Below, one piece after another: positions 52,211 through 60,844 of a stretch of 64,000 nucleotides of DNA; positions within the stretch are counted from its first letter, which is position 1, and each line of letters begins with the position of its first letter. The translations under genes were made by a program, and so were the position numbers. The notes beneath the pieces were generated by a model, which was given only the letters and a program-made list of their open reading frames with translations, ran no database searches and had not been told where the DNA came from. This stretch comes from Candidatus Tumulicola sp. GTDB lineage: Bacteria > Vulcanimicrobiota > Vulcanimicrobiia > Vulcanimicrobiales > Vulcanimicrobiaceae. The DNA lies in NCBI GenBank assembly GCA_036490475.1, contig DASXDT010000002.1:1-64000 (forward strand), in the 5' to 3' direction.

Positions 52211-53357
52211 CGAATGCGATCACGCTCGAGCGTGCGTTGGCCTGCATGAGCAACGTCCGTCCGAACAAGACCGTGTCTTCCAAGCCGAAGATCTTCGCGC
52301 ATTGCAGCGCCAACTGGTCGGGCGGACGGGTTCCGTGGAATACGGGAGCGGACGAGGCCGATTCGAGCATCGAGTGCAGCGCCGAGTGTTCCCCGACGGC
52401 CACGAACGCGAGACGAGCAAAGGCAGCTTCGAGCTGCGATACGAGTTGGAGTACGTAGTTCGGTGTCGTCGCCGGACTGGCGACGTGGCGTACGGCCGGC
52501 AGACCGAATTGTCCGAACGCTCCCGCGATTTCGTTCGAGCGATCGACGCTCTGCGGACCATCGGCGATGATCGCCACCATGCCGGGGCGCATGACCGGAA
52601 ACGAGCCGGCCATTTCGGCGACGCGTTCGTACGCTTGTTTTACGCGCGCGAGCGCCGCATCGTCGACTACCGGCAGATTGCGATACATCTGCTTGTCGAG
52701 CATTAAATCTTCACGCCCCTGCGGCCAAATGCGCCACGAGTCGTTATCGATCACGTCGGCGATGGCGAGCTGCCCTTGATTCTCGCCGCTTGCCAAACGT
52801 CCGAATTCGATCTTGCAGTCTACCAATAGCACGTCGCGACGCCGCCACGCGTGCGCCAAGATGTCGAACGTCAGACGGGCCATCTCGGTCATCGCCGCAA
52901 TTTCATGCGGTCCGGCGATGTTGGAGGCAACGATCTGGTCGGGACTAATGAGCGGATCGTGATTGGCGTCGTCCTTCACGAAAAACTCGACCACCCGCGG
53001 AGCAAGCAGCATCCCGCGCGTGATCGACGGATTGCGTTTGACGAACGAGCCGGCCGCGACGCCGCGAACGACGACTTCGAGCGGCAGCATGTTACAACGA
53101 CGTACGACCATCTCGTTGTCGTCGTCGTCTTCACCGCCGTTGAGATAGTGCGTCGGTAATCCACAGAGGTTGAGCAAGCGGAATACGCGCGCGGTCGTTT
53201 GCGCGGCTAGGCGTCCCTTGCCGGGGATTTCGTTCCGTCGCGCTCCGTCGCCGGCCGAAATGGAATCGGTTTGCTCGACGACGACCTGTGCCGGCTGTCC
53301 CGGCACCTCGTATAGAATTTTGGTCTTGCCACGTGCGATCTCGATGCCTTTGTTCAC
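52155..53357 (-). CDS. purC: SAICAR synthase fused to a degenerate PurE-like domain
   Basis: 400 residues. Residues 1-250 are PurC: EIARGKTKILYEVPG, TDSISAGDGARRNEIPGKG, RCNMLPLEVVVRGVAAGSFV and SKIEFG-type CKIEFGR. Residues 259-385 resemble PurE/AIR carboxylase (GMVAIIADGPQSVDRSNEIA, FVAVGEHSALHSMLESASSA), an order like animal PAICS. The PurE active-site motif SAHRTP is replaced by SPATTP (294-299), and the GGAAHLPGM loop is not conserved. The second domain is therefore probably inactive or repurposed. GTG start overlaps the purB stop. Confidence 0.88.
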   Translation of the reverse strand: MNKGIEIARGKTKILYEVPGQPAQVVVEQTDSISAGDGARRNEIPGKGRLAAQTTARVFRLLNLCGLPTHYLNGGEDDDDNEMVVRRCNMLPLEVVVRGVAAGSFVKRNPSITRGMLLAPRVVEFFVKDDANHDPLISPDQIVASNIAGPHEIAAMTEMARLTFDILAHAWRRRDVLLVDCKIEFGRLASGENQGQLAIADVIDNDSWRIWPQGREDLMLDKQMYRNLPVVDDAALARVKQAYERVAEMAGSFPVMRPGMVAIIADGPQSVDRSNEIAGAFGQFGLPAVRHVASPATTPNYVLQLVSQLEAAFARLAFVAVGEHSALHSMLESASSAPVFHGTRPPDQLALQCAKIFGLEDTVLFGRTLLMQANARSSVIAFDASLQQQLQTGSPGVHLA

Positions 53358-54790
53358 GAACGCTCCTCGTCGTCGACGCGCACTTCCAGTTGCGCCGGAA
53401 ACGGCGGCAGTGTATCGATCCGAGCGGCCAGTTCGCGCGCTCGCTGGGGAGCCGTTCCAACGTGTTTCGACGGATCGAGCAGACGCCGAATCTCTGCCGG
53501 ATCCAAAAGCGTCGTGAGCGCTCCTTCTTGGGACAGGAGCTGCGAAAGCGGATTGTCGCGGCCTTCGCTCAACGCGTCCCACGAGGTCATGCACGCTTCG
53601 CGAATCGATTCGTGCAACTCCTGACGGTTGCCACCGGAACGGACCGCCTCCATCAACACCGACTCGGTGCCCGCGAACGGCCCGTAGGTGCGGAGGTTGG
53701 CGGCGATGCGGCGCTCGTCGACTTTGAGTCCGGCGATGACCCGGTGCGCGAGCGACACGATTTCGTCGGTGCACAGCAACGCTTCGGGAAGAATCGTTCG
53801 GCGGTTAGCGCTGTCGTCGAGCGTTCGTTCCAACATATTGGTAGCGGCGTTTTGCCAGGCGGCGTCCGCGTAACCGGGCAGCAGTCGCGACAGCGAACCG
53901 ATCCGTTCGCACACGATCGGGTTGCGTTTGAACGGCATCGCCGAACTGCCGACTTGCTTGCGCCCGAACGGTTCGGCGACCTCGCCGAACTCGGGCGTGC
54001 TGAGCACGCGAACGTCGGCCGCAAACTTCGACAGCGATGCGCCGACGCCGGCGAGCCCGGACAACAAGAGATAATCGAGCTTGCGGGGATACGTTTGGGT
54101 TGCGATCTCGCGTGCCGTCAACCCGAAACGTTGCAGCACGTGCGCCTCGAAATCGGCGGAGCGTCCCGAGCCACCGGCTAACTGCTCGTACGAAGCCGCC
54201 GTTCCGACCGCTCCCCGCAGCCCTTTGGCCGTTAGATTATCGAAAACGAACTGCAAATTATCGCGGTCGATCGTCAGGTCTTGTGCGTACACGGCCAAGC
54301 GATAGCCGAGCGTCGTCGGTTCGGCCGGTTGCAAGTGGGTTGCGCCCATACACACCAAGTCGGCATAGCGACCGATCTGCGTAGAAAATACGTGCAGAAG
54401 GCCATCGATCGAAGCGCCGATCCACGAGAGCGCCAACCGCAACCGGTACGTCTCGACGGTATCCTCGATATCCATGGAGGTGGCACCCAGATGCAGCTTA
54501 CCGCCGCCGACGTTCGCCTGGGAAGCGAAGACGCGGATCTCGGCCATCAGATCGTGATGAATCTCGCGTTCGATTTCCAAGGCCGCGTCGACATCGACGC
54601 GGCTCGCGTTGGCACGTAGATCGGCGAGCTCGGCGTCGGAGATCAACTCGCCGGCGGCGTGCTGCGCCTCGGCAAGCGCGACCCACACCGCACGCCACAA
54701 CCGGCGTCGCGTATCTTCGGAAAAAAGTGAGCGAAGCTCAGCGCGGCCGTATCTCCAGGAGAACGGCGAGGCGTACGTACGATAGTCCAT
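53354..54790 (-). CDS. purB: Adenylosuccinate lyase
   Basis: 478 residues. Acts twice in purine synthesis (SAICAR and succinyl-AMP). Signatures: EIEREIHHDLMAEIRVFASQ, GATSMDIEDTVETYRL, the catalytic His in GATHLQPAEPTTLGYR and the C3-loop GSSAMPFKRNPIVCERIGSL. First gene of the long purine/cyd operon, divergent from the peptide-binding lipoprotein over 97 bp. Confidence 0.95.
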   Translation of the reverse strand: MDYRTYASPFSWRYGRAELRSLFSEDTRRRLWRAVWVALAEAQHAAGELISDAELADLRANASRVDVDAALEIEREIHHDLMAEIRVFASQANVGGGKLHLGATSMDIEDTVETYRLRLALSWIGASIDGLLHVFSTQIGRYADLVCMGATHLQPAEPTTLGYRLAVYAQDLTIDRDNLQFVFDNLTAKGLRGAVGTAASYEQLAGGSGRSADFEAHVLQRFGLTAREIATQTYPRKLDYLLLSGLAGVGASLSKFAADVRVLSTPEFGEVAEPFGRKQVGSSAMPFKRNPIVCERIGSLSRLLPGYADAAWQNAATNMLERTLDDSANRRTILPEALLCTDEIVSLAHRVIAGLKVDERRIAANLRTYGPFAGTESVLMEAVRSGGNRQELHESIREACMTSWDALSEGRDNPLSQLLSQEGALTTLLDPAEIRRLLDPSKHVGTAPQRARELAARIDTLPPFPAQLEVRVDDEERS

Positions 54791-54887
54791 GGGTGCACGG
54801 ATTCCGTTCGCGCCAATGCGGCGCGCGCCTGTCGCGCTGGAACGCGCGCGGAGGGTACGGCTACATTTGTCCGGTAGTTCGGATGCG

Positions 54888-56519
54888 ATGAAATTCGCCG
54901 CGCTCGCATGCACCGTCGTCATTGTGCTCGCCGCTTGCTCGAAGACCGACGGGACGGCGACAAAAGCGGGACGCCATGCATGGACGCAGCCGGGCGTTCT
55001 GCGCGTCGCAGTCGTCGAAGAACCGAAGAGCCTGAACCCTCTGCTGGCGTCGACCAGCGTCGACGGCTTCATCGACCGTTTCCTCTTTACCGGGCTACTC
55101 TCGGCCGACGTCCGCGGGAACCCGATTCCGATGCTCGCCGACCGGGTTCCGACGCAAGCCAACGGCGGCATCAGTCGCGACGGACTGACCATAACCTACA
55201 AGCTGCGCCGCGACGCCCGCTGGTCGGACGGGGTGCCCGTGGGTGCCGACGACGTGGCCTGGTCGTGGCGTGCCATCATGAACCCCCGCAACAACATCAT
55301 CTCCCGCCACGGCTACGACATCATCCGCAGCGTCTCGACGCCCGACGCTCATACCGTCGTAGTCCGGCTAGGGCAACGATTCGCGCCCTTCGTCAACACG
55401 TTCTTCGCCGAAAGCGATCAGCCGTATTCGATCGCTCCAGCCCACGCATTGCGTGCATTTGGCGACATCAATCGCATTCAGTTCAACGACACACCGTCGG
55501 TCAGTGACGGGCCGTTCCGGTTCGTTTCGTGGACCCACGGGGACCGGATCGTGCTCGTTCGCAACGCGGGTTTCTTCAAAGGTACCCCGCAGTTATCGCG
55601 CGTCGTCGTGCAGTTCGTACCCGACGAGAATACGGCCGTCAATCTGCTACGGACACATTCGATCGACTACGTCTATCAGCCATCGATCGAAACGTATTCG
55701 GCACTGTCGGCGTTGCCGGACGCGCACATTGTGTGGAGCGACATGAACGGATACGAGGCAGTCGAGTTCAATCTCGCGCACCGGCAAACCCGCGACCCAC
55801 ACGTGCGCCGCGCGATCGCGCGAGCGATCGACAAAGCGAGTCTCGTCGAACGGCTGACCCACGGCCAAGAAAAGGTCGCGACGGAAGATATTCCGGATTG
55901 GATGTGGGCATTCGACCCATCGGTTCGTTCGTATCCGTTCGACATCGCGGCGGCACGGCGCGAACTCACCGCGGACGGCTACACCTTCGGTTCCGACGGA
56001 CTTGCTCGTAAGGCCGGCTCGCCGCTACAGCTTCTACTCGTCACCGATACGTCGGACGTCACCCATCGCGAAGAAAGCGTTCTGCTGCAAAGTGCGTTAC
56101 GCTCGATCGGCATCGACATCACCATCAAGACCTATCCGCAGGCGACGCTCTTCGAGGCTGCGGCCAGCGGCGGCATCGTGCAGGGCGGCAAGTTCGACAT
56201 CACGCTCGCGCCCTGGTACGCAGGCATCGATCCCGACGACTCATCGCAGTTCCTGTGCGCGAACATGCCACCCAACGGCTATAATACGTCTCGCTATTGC
56301 AATCCAGAGATGGAAGCCGCGCAAGCCGACGCGTTGACGCACTACGATCAAGCGCTTCGAGCGGTTGCGTACGGACGGGTTCAGCGACTGCTAGCGCGCG
56401 ACGTGCCGTACGTCTTCTTGTGGTGGAAGCGGCAGATGGAGCCCATCAGCGTCGATTTCAAAGGTTTCGCACCCAACGCGTCCACCGAGTCGTGGAACGC
56501 GTGGCAGTGGAGTATATAA
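54888..56519 (+). CDS. Peptide/solute ABC-transporter substrate-binding lipoprotein (SBP_bac_5)
   Basis: 543 residues with the signal MKFAALACTVVIVLAAC and a lipobox Cys. The family-5 fold shows LRVAVVEEPKSLNPLLASTS, GLTITYKLRRDARWSDGVPV and FDITLAPWYAGIDPDDSSQF. It probably binds oligopeptides or other solutes outside the inner membrane. No permease or ATPase gene is adjacent. Convergent with holA, 9 bp apart. Confidence 0.9.
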   Translation: MKFAALACTVVIVLAACSKTDGTATKAGRHAWTQPGVLRVAVVEEPKSLNPLLASTSVDGFIDRFLFTGLLSADVRGNPIPMLADRVPTQANGGISRDGLTITYKLRRDARWSDGVPVGADDVAWSWRAIMNPRNNIISRHGYDIIRSVSTPDAHTVVVRLGQRFAPFVNTFFAESDQPYSIAPAHALRAFGDINRIQFNDTPSVSDGPFRFVSWTHGDRIVLVRNAGFFKGTPQLSRVVVQFVPDENTAVNLLRTHSIDYVYQPSIETYSALSALPDAHIVWSDMNGYEAVEFNLAHRQTRDPHVRRAIARAIDKASLVERLTHGQEKVATEDIPDWMWAFDPSVRSYPFDIAAARRELTADGYTFGSDGLARKAGSPLQLLLVTDTSDVTHREESVLLQSALRSIGIDITIKTYPQATLFEAAASGGIVQGGKFDITLAPWYAGIDPDDSSQFLCANMPPNGYNTSRYCNPEMEAAQADALTHYDQALRAVAYGRVQRLLARDVPYVFLWWKRQMEPISVDFKGFAPNASTESWNAWQWSI

Positions 56520-56528
56520 CGCTCTGTG

Positions 56529-57569
56529 TTATTTGCGCGCGCGGCTCGAAGGCGAGCGACGACTGGCGAGATCGCCAAAGCCGATCGTAATGCGTTCGAC
56601 GAGCGTTCGTTGTTCGTCCGAGTCGCTGCCCGCTTTTCCGGTGACGATGGATTCGAACGCGCCGACCGCGATCTCGTAGGCCATCCGCGCGCGCCGTTGG
56701 CCCATCGCAGATCCGATCGATCGCAGCTTGGCTTCGCGCCATTCTTTGACTCCGTCGGGTAACCGCCCATTGGGACGCGACATTTCCCAAACGGCCAGAC
56801 ACTCGCGCGCGAGCGCCGAAAGCATCGGGATCGCGACCCGTGGATTGTCGTCGAAGCATTCGGCGACCACCTGAAGGGCGCGCGCGGTTTGCCCGCCGAC
56901 CGCTGCCGCTGAGAATTCATACATCTTCGGGTCTTCCGCCGACAACGATTCTCGCTGGAACGCGGCGTACGTGATGCGCTTTTCGCCGACGGCCAATTTC
57001 TCTAAGTCGTTTCGAATCGATGAAAGGTCGTAGTCGGCGCGCACGAGCTCGGATACGACGCGCGCTTCGGCCGTGACACCGAGTTCTTGGAGTAGTTCCT
57101 CGACGAAGCGTTTTCGCACGTCTGACGGCGGTGCCGAACGGCCCTTTGCAGGGGTCGCTGACGTATCGATCCGCAACGCGTTTTTACCGGCACCGGCCCC
57201 GATGGGCTGCGTCTTCTTGCCGCTAGGAGCTACCAGATCGACGATCACCAGCGTATTCCCCTCGGGCACGCCTTGCGCAATCGAGAGCAGTTGCCGGCGA
57301 GGTTCGGCCTTCAGCAAATGCGCGCCGGTAACGATAACGACTCGCCGGCCGCCTAAAAACGGCATCGCTTGGACGGCATCGGCTATCGCATGAAAATCGA
57401 CGATCGAGTCGGCATCGAAGCGCTGTAAGTTAAAGTCGCGCTCTTCCGGCGGTAGCAGGCGGTCGATCAGCGTGACGATCGTTCGATCGGCGAGTTCGCG
57501 TTGCGTTCCCTCGATAAAAACCAGCGTCCCGATTTCGGGTTCGCGATCGACGAACTCGTAGTATTTCAC
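56529..57569 (-). CDS. holA: DNA polymerase III delta subunit
   Basis: 346 residues. AAA+-like HolA with no Walker A: N-terminal LVFIEGTQRELADRTIVTLI, AMPFLGGRRVVIVTGAHLL, a mid part DLSSIRNDLEKLAVGEKRIT and the C-terminal collar helix. It opens the beta clamp for loading. Its start overlaps the mtnA stop (ATGA). Confidence 0.88.
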   Translation of the reverse strand: MKYYEFVDREPEIGTLVFIEGTQRELADRTIVTLIDRLLPPEERDFNLQRFDADSIVDFHAIADAVQAMPFLGGRRVVIVTGAHLLKAEPRRQLLSIAQGVPEGNTLVIVDLVAPSGKKTQPIGAGAGKNALRIDTSATPAKGRSAPPSDVRKRFVEELLQELGVTAEARVVSELVRADYDLSSIRNDLEKLAVGEKRITYAAFQRESLSAEDPKMYEFSAAAVGGQTARALQVVAECFDDNPRVAIPMLSALARECLAVWEMSRPNGRLPDGVKEWREAKLRSIGSAMGQRRARMAYEIAVGAFESIVTGKAGSDSDEQRTLVERITIGFGDLASRRSPSSRARK

Positions 57570-58555
57570 GCGAACAGTTCCGCAATCGCTTCCTCATACG
57601 GCGAACGAAGTACGCCGCACTCGGTGACGATGCCGGCGATCAACGTCGCGGGAGTGACGTCGAATGCCGGGTTGTACGCACGCGCGCCGGGTGCGACCGG
57701 CGTTCCCCGGAACGACGTTACTTCTTCTTCGGACCGGAGTTCGATCGGGATCTCGCCGCCGGTGGAGACCGATCGGTCGAACGTCGAGCGCGGCGCGGCG
57801 ACGTAGAACGGCACCCCGTGATACGCCGCGGCGACGGCCAGTCCGTAAGTGCCGATCTTATTCGCGGTGTCACCGTTGCGCGCGATCCGGTCGGCGCCGA
57901 CGATCGCGAGATCGATCCGTTCGCGCTGCATAACGAACGCGGCCGCACCGTCGACGATCACGCGGACGTCGACGCCGGCCGTTTTCAACTCCAAATAGTT
58001 GAGACGAACGCCTTGCAGCAGCGGACGCGTTTCATCGACGTACACGCGCGGGCGCTTTCCGGCGCGGTGAGCGGCAAGAATTACTTCCAGCGCGGTACCG
58101 CGGCCGCCGGTTGCAAGTGCTCCGGTATTGCAATGCGTGATGATGCCGGCGCCGTCGGGAACGAGCGGCAACCCGCTCAGACCGATGCGTTCGTCGGTAC
58201 GCGCCTGATCTTCGGCGATCGCAGTCGCCTCGGCCAGCGCGTCGGGAGCGGCCATCACGCGGTCGACGGCCCACGCAAGGTTGATCGCCGTCGGTCGAGC
58301 CGCGCGAACGCGCGCCGCAGCCTCGACGAAGCGGTCGTGCGACAGGGACGCTTTGAGCATCGCGATACCGTAACCGGCAAAGACTCCGATGCAGGGAGCC
58401 CCCCGAACCGACAGCGTTGCAATTGCTTCGACCACATCGTCGACCGAACGCGCTTGGCGGTAGACGATCTCGCCGGGTAGGGCGCGCTGGTCGAGGTATT
58501 CGACCGCATCGCCCAACCAGCGGACTGGTACGAGTTCGCTCACGAACGACCTCAT
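57566..58555 (-). CDS. mtnA: S-methyl-5-thioribose-1-phosphate isomerase
   Basis: 329 residues, methionine salvage (MTR-1-P to MTRu-1-P). Family motifs: LSVRGAPCIGVFAGYG, the catalytic Cys in ITHCNTGALATGG, ETRPLLQGVRLNYLEL and the Asp in VGADRIARNGDTANKIGTY. Complements the hom-metX methionine genes. In an operon with holA. Confidence 0.95.
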   Translation of the reverse strand: MRSFVSELVPVRWLGDAVEYLDQRALPGEIVYRQARSVDDVVEAIATLSVRGAPCIGVFAGYGIAMLKASLSHDRFVEAAARVRAARPTAINLAWAVDRVMAAPDALAEATAIAEDQARTDERIGLSGLPLVPDGAGIITHCNTGALATGGRGTALEVILAAHRAGKRPRVYVDETRPLLQGVRLNYLELKTAGVDVRVIVDGAAAFVMQRERIDLAIVGADRIARNGDTANKIGTYGLAVAAAYHGVPFYVAAPRSTFDRSVSTGGEIPIELRSEEEVTSFRGTPVAPGARAYNPAFDVTPATLIAGIVTECGVLRSPYEEAIAELFA

Positions 58556-58617
58556 GCGACCCGGCGCGCGCCGTTCCTTTGGAGGTGGGCGGCGGCAGAA
58601 TTGGGTAGGCCTTGCTC

Positions 58618-58809
58618 ATGGAACGACAGAGCGACCGGTTTGCGCGCGACCGTGACGGCGAAATCTTTCAGAGCGACTTAACCGAAGAGGATCTGCCCGA
58701 TCCGGCCGAGCGCGAAGAAGCCGATCACGACCTCAAGAGCGATCCCGACACCGACTCCCAAGCGGGTGATGAATTTATGCACGAGCGACTGTTTCCGCCG
58801 AAAGCGTAG
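58618..58809 (+). CDS. Small acidic protein of unknown function
   Basis: A 63-residue, Asp/Glu-rich product (DLTEEDLPDPAEREEADHDL). The ATG lies 63 bp from the divergent mtnA start; the ribosome-binding site is weak. The 3' end overlaps ribH by 35 bp on the opposite strand, which lowers confidence. No family recognised. Confidence 0.45.
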   Translation: MERQSDRFARDRDGEIFQSDLTEEDLPDPAEREEADHDLKSDPDTDSQAGDEFMHERLFPPKA

Positions 58810-59269
58810 CCGCCAAAGCGACGAGCGTCGCCGCGGCGATGGCCGCGTGATAGCCCTTATCACCACGTGAAGGGTCGGCGCGCTCCTCGGCTTGCAGATA
58901 CGAGTCGGTCGTAAGGATTCCAAAGCCGATCGGCAAGCCGTGCGCGAGCGAGACGTCCATCACCCCACGCGAACATTCGCCGGCAACGAAGTCGAAGTGC
59001 GGCGTCTCGCCGCGGACCACGGCCCCCAGCGCGACCGCGCCGGCATATTCGCCGGTTGCCAGTATCGTGTCGCACGCGAGCGGAATCTCGAAGCATCCCG
59101 GGACGTCGAACGTGCGAATGTCCTCAGACGAAACACCACAGTCGACAAGTGCACGACGCGCACCGTCGACCATCGACGTTGCGAGCTCGTCGTAAAATCG
59201 CGCGACCACCAGCGCAAAGCGTTTGCCGCGACAGTCGGGAAGCGTTTCGACAGCGGCGTCGCGCTTCAC
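58775..59269 (-). CDS. ribH: 6,7-dimethyl-8-ribityllumazine synthase
   Basis: 164 residues. Penultimate riboflavin step. ALVVARFYDELATSMVDGA, DVPGCFEIPLA, ALGAVVRGETPHFDFVAGEC with the catalytic His and GFGILTTDSYLQAEERA. Its start overlaps the ribBA stop (ATGA), forming a two-gene operon. Confidence 0.95.
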   Translation of the reverse strand: MKRDAAVETLPDCRGKRFALVVARFYDELATSMVDGARRALVDCGVSSEDIRTFDVPGCFEIPLACDTILATGEYAGAVALGAVVRGETPHFDFVAGECSRGVMDVSLAHGLPIGFGILTTDSYLQAEERADPSRGDKGYHAAIAAATLVALAATLSAETVARA

Positions 59270-60675
59270 GAAGCCGCCTGCGGGGCGTCGAACATGTGAC
59301 CGAGCTTGTCGCGCTTGGTATCGATGTAGCGCTCGTTAAACGGCGTCGGTTCCGTTTGCATCGGCGCGCGACCGACAATTTTCAAGCCGTAACCTTCGAG
59401 CCCGAAGATTTTTTTGGGGTTGTTCGTGATCAAGCGCATCTCTTTCACGCCCAAGTCCACTAAGATCTGCGAGCCGATTCCGTAGTCGCGCTTGTCGACC
59501 GGCAATCCCAACGCTTCGTTCGCTTCGACCGTATCGGCGCCTCGGTCTTGTAATTCGTATGCGCGCAGCTTGTTAGCGAGGCCGATGCCACGCCCTTCCT
59601 GTCGCAAGTAGAGAAACACGCCGCGCCCTTCGCGCGCGATTAGCTCCATCGCACCGTCACGCTGCGCGGCGCAATCGCAACGGATCGAGTGCAACGCGTC
59701 ACCGGTCAGACATTCAGAGTGAACGCGAACCAGCAGATCCTTGCCGTCGCCGACGTCGCCCATCACCAGCGCAACGTGCGTACCGCCATCGATGGTCGTT
59801 TCGTACGCGACGCCGTTCCATTGGCCGGCCGCGGTCGGAAGCTTGAACTGCGCGATGCGCTTCACGAGCTTTTCGTTGCGCATTCGATACGCGATCAAAT
59901 CTTTGACGCTTACCAGCTTGAGGCCGTGGCGGTCTGCGAAGGCACGCAAACCGTCGAAGCGTTCCATCGTGCCGTCTTCGGCCATGATTTCGCAGATGAC
60001 GCCGGCCGGATAAAGTCCGGCCAACCGCGCGAGATCGACCGACGCTTCGGTCTGGCCGGCACGCACGAGCACGCCGCCCTCCCGCGAACGCAACGGAAAC
60101 GTATGTCCGGGGCGCAAGAAATCTGAGGCTCGCGCGTCGGGATCCAAGAGCTTCTTGATCGTCGCAGCCCGGTCGTGCGCCGAAATCCCCGTAGTTGTAA
60201 GGCCTCGCGCCTCGACCGACACGGTGAACGCCGTTTCGTGGACCGCCGTGTTATCGCTCACCATCTGCGGAATTTGCAGTTCGTCGAGCCGGCGGCCAGG
60301 CAACGGGACGCAAATCAAACCGCCCGCCTCGCGACGCATGAAGTTGATGGCTTCGGGTGTCACCATCTGGGCGGCCATCACCAGGTCGCCTTCGTTTTCG
60401 CGGTCCTCGTCGTCGAGGACGATGACCATCCGTCCCGCACGGATATCCGCGACGGCTTCGTCGACCCGGTCGAAGGGCGTTTCGCGAGCGTCGCCGCCGG
60501 ACAGACTGGGCAAAACTCCGCTCAACCGCTGCAGCGTGCGATAGGACGGTTCGCGCCGGCCCGACCGAAGCAACGAGATCGCCGCCTCTGTTAATCCCGA
60601 GCGTCCAGCCAGTTCGGCGGCAGAAAAGCCGGCTCGGTCCATGGCGGCATTCAGCCGCTCCGCAAAAAGGTCCAC
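59266..60675 (-). CDS. ribBA: RibBA (DHBP synthase/GTP cyclohydrolase II) with an N-terminal HTH domain
   Basis: 469 residues, bifunctional riboflavin enzyme. An HTH_3/XRE-like domain occupies residues 1-55 (FSAAELAGRSGLTEAAISLL, SGRREPS). DHBP synthase (65-265) has MVIVLDDEDRENEGDLV and AGLICVPLPG-type GGLICVPLPGRRLD. GTP cyclohydrolase II (270-469) has the Zn cysteines in CDCAAQRDG and the catalytic LRQEGRGIGL. The HTH is unusual and suggests autoregulation. GTG start; the predicted transcription start coincides with it, so the mRNA may be leaderless. No FMN riboswitch was seen upstream. Confidence 0.94.
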   Translation of the reverse strand: MDLFAERLNAAMDRAGFSAAELAGRSGLTEAAISLLRSGRREPSYRTLQRLSGVLPSLSGGDARETPFDRVDEAVADIRAGRMVIVLDDEDRENEGDLVMAAQMVTPEAINFMRREAGGLICVPLPGRRLDELQIPQMVSDNTAVHETAFTVSVEARGLTTTGISAHDRAATIKKLLDPDARASDFLRPGHTFPLRSREGGVLVRAGQTEASVDLARLAGLYPAGVICEIMAEDGTMERFDGLRAFADRHGLKLVSVKDLIAYRMRNEKLVKRIAQFKLPTAAGQWNGVAYETTIDGGTHVALVMGDVGDGKDLLVRVHSECLTGDALHSIRCDCAAQRDGAMELIAREGRGVFLYLRQEGRGIGLANKLRAYELQDRGADTVEANEALGLPVDKRDYGIGSQILVDLGVKEMRLITNNPKKIFGLEGYGLKIVGRAPMQTEPTPFNERYIDTKRDKLGHMFDAPQAAS

Positions 60676-60681
60676 ATCCTC

Positions 60682-60710
60682 AGGCTAGGGCACGACTTAA
60701 CAGTTGTCAA
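60682..60710 (-). promoter_or_regulatory. ribBA promoter with overlapping palindrome (candidate operator)
   Basis: Perfect -35 TTGACA (60710-60705), 17-bp spacer and TAGCCT (60687-60682). The dyad TTGACAACTGTTAA (60697-60710; TTnACAnnTGTnAA) covers the -35 element, a typical operator position for an XRE-type repressor such as the HTH of RibBA itself. Confidence 0.55.
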
Positions 60711-60718
60711 CCGCTTCG

Positions 60719-60728
60719 GTGTCGCACG
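60719..60728. repeat. Left copy of a 10-bp direct repeat bracketing the accessory segment
   Basis: GTGTCGCACG here and at 62907-62916. A second 10-bp pair, TTTTATGGGC, lies just inside (60759-60768 and 62853-62862). Possible duplication or att traces of the 2.1-kb insertion; could be chance. Confidence 0.35.
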
Positions 60729-60844
60729 GCCTTGCCCAAGAAATCGGTTTTGGGGCTGTTTTATGGGCGGCTAGCCTTTTGTGGGCAGCACGCTGATGGG
60801 TAGCTGGCGCGGGCTCGGTTTGGCTGGACTCGAAGGACGCTTGC

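Noticed and set aside
60676-60844. FMN riboswitch upstream of ribBA
   Set aside because: No AGGAUAU or other RFN elements, and the predicted transcript starts at the start codon, leaving no 5' leader.
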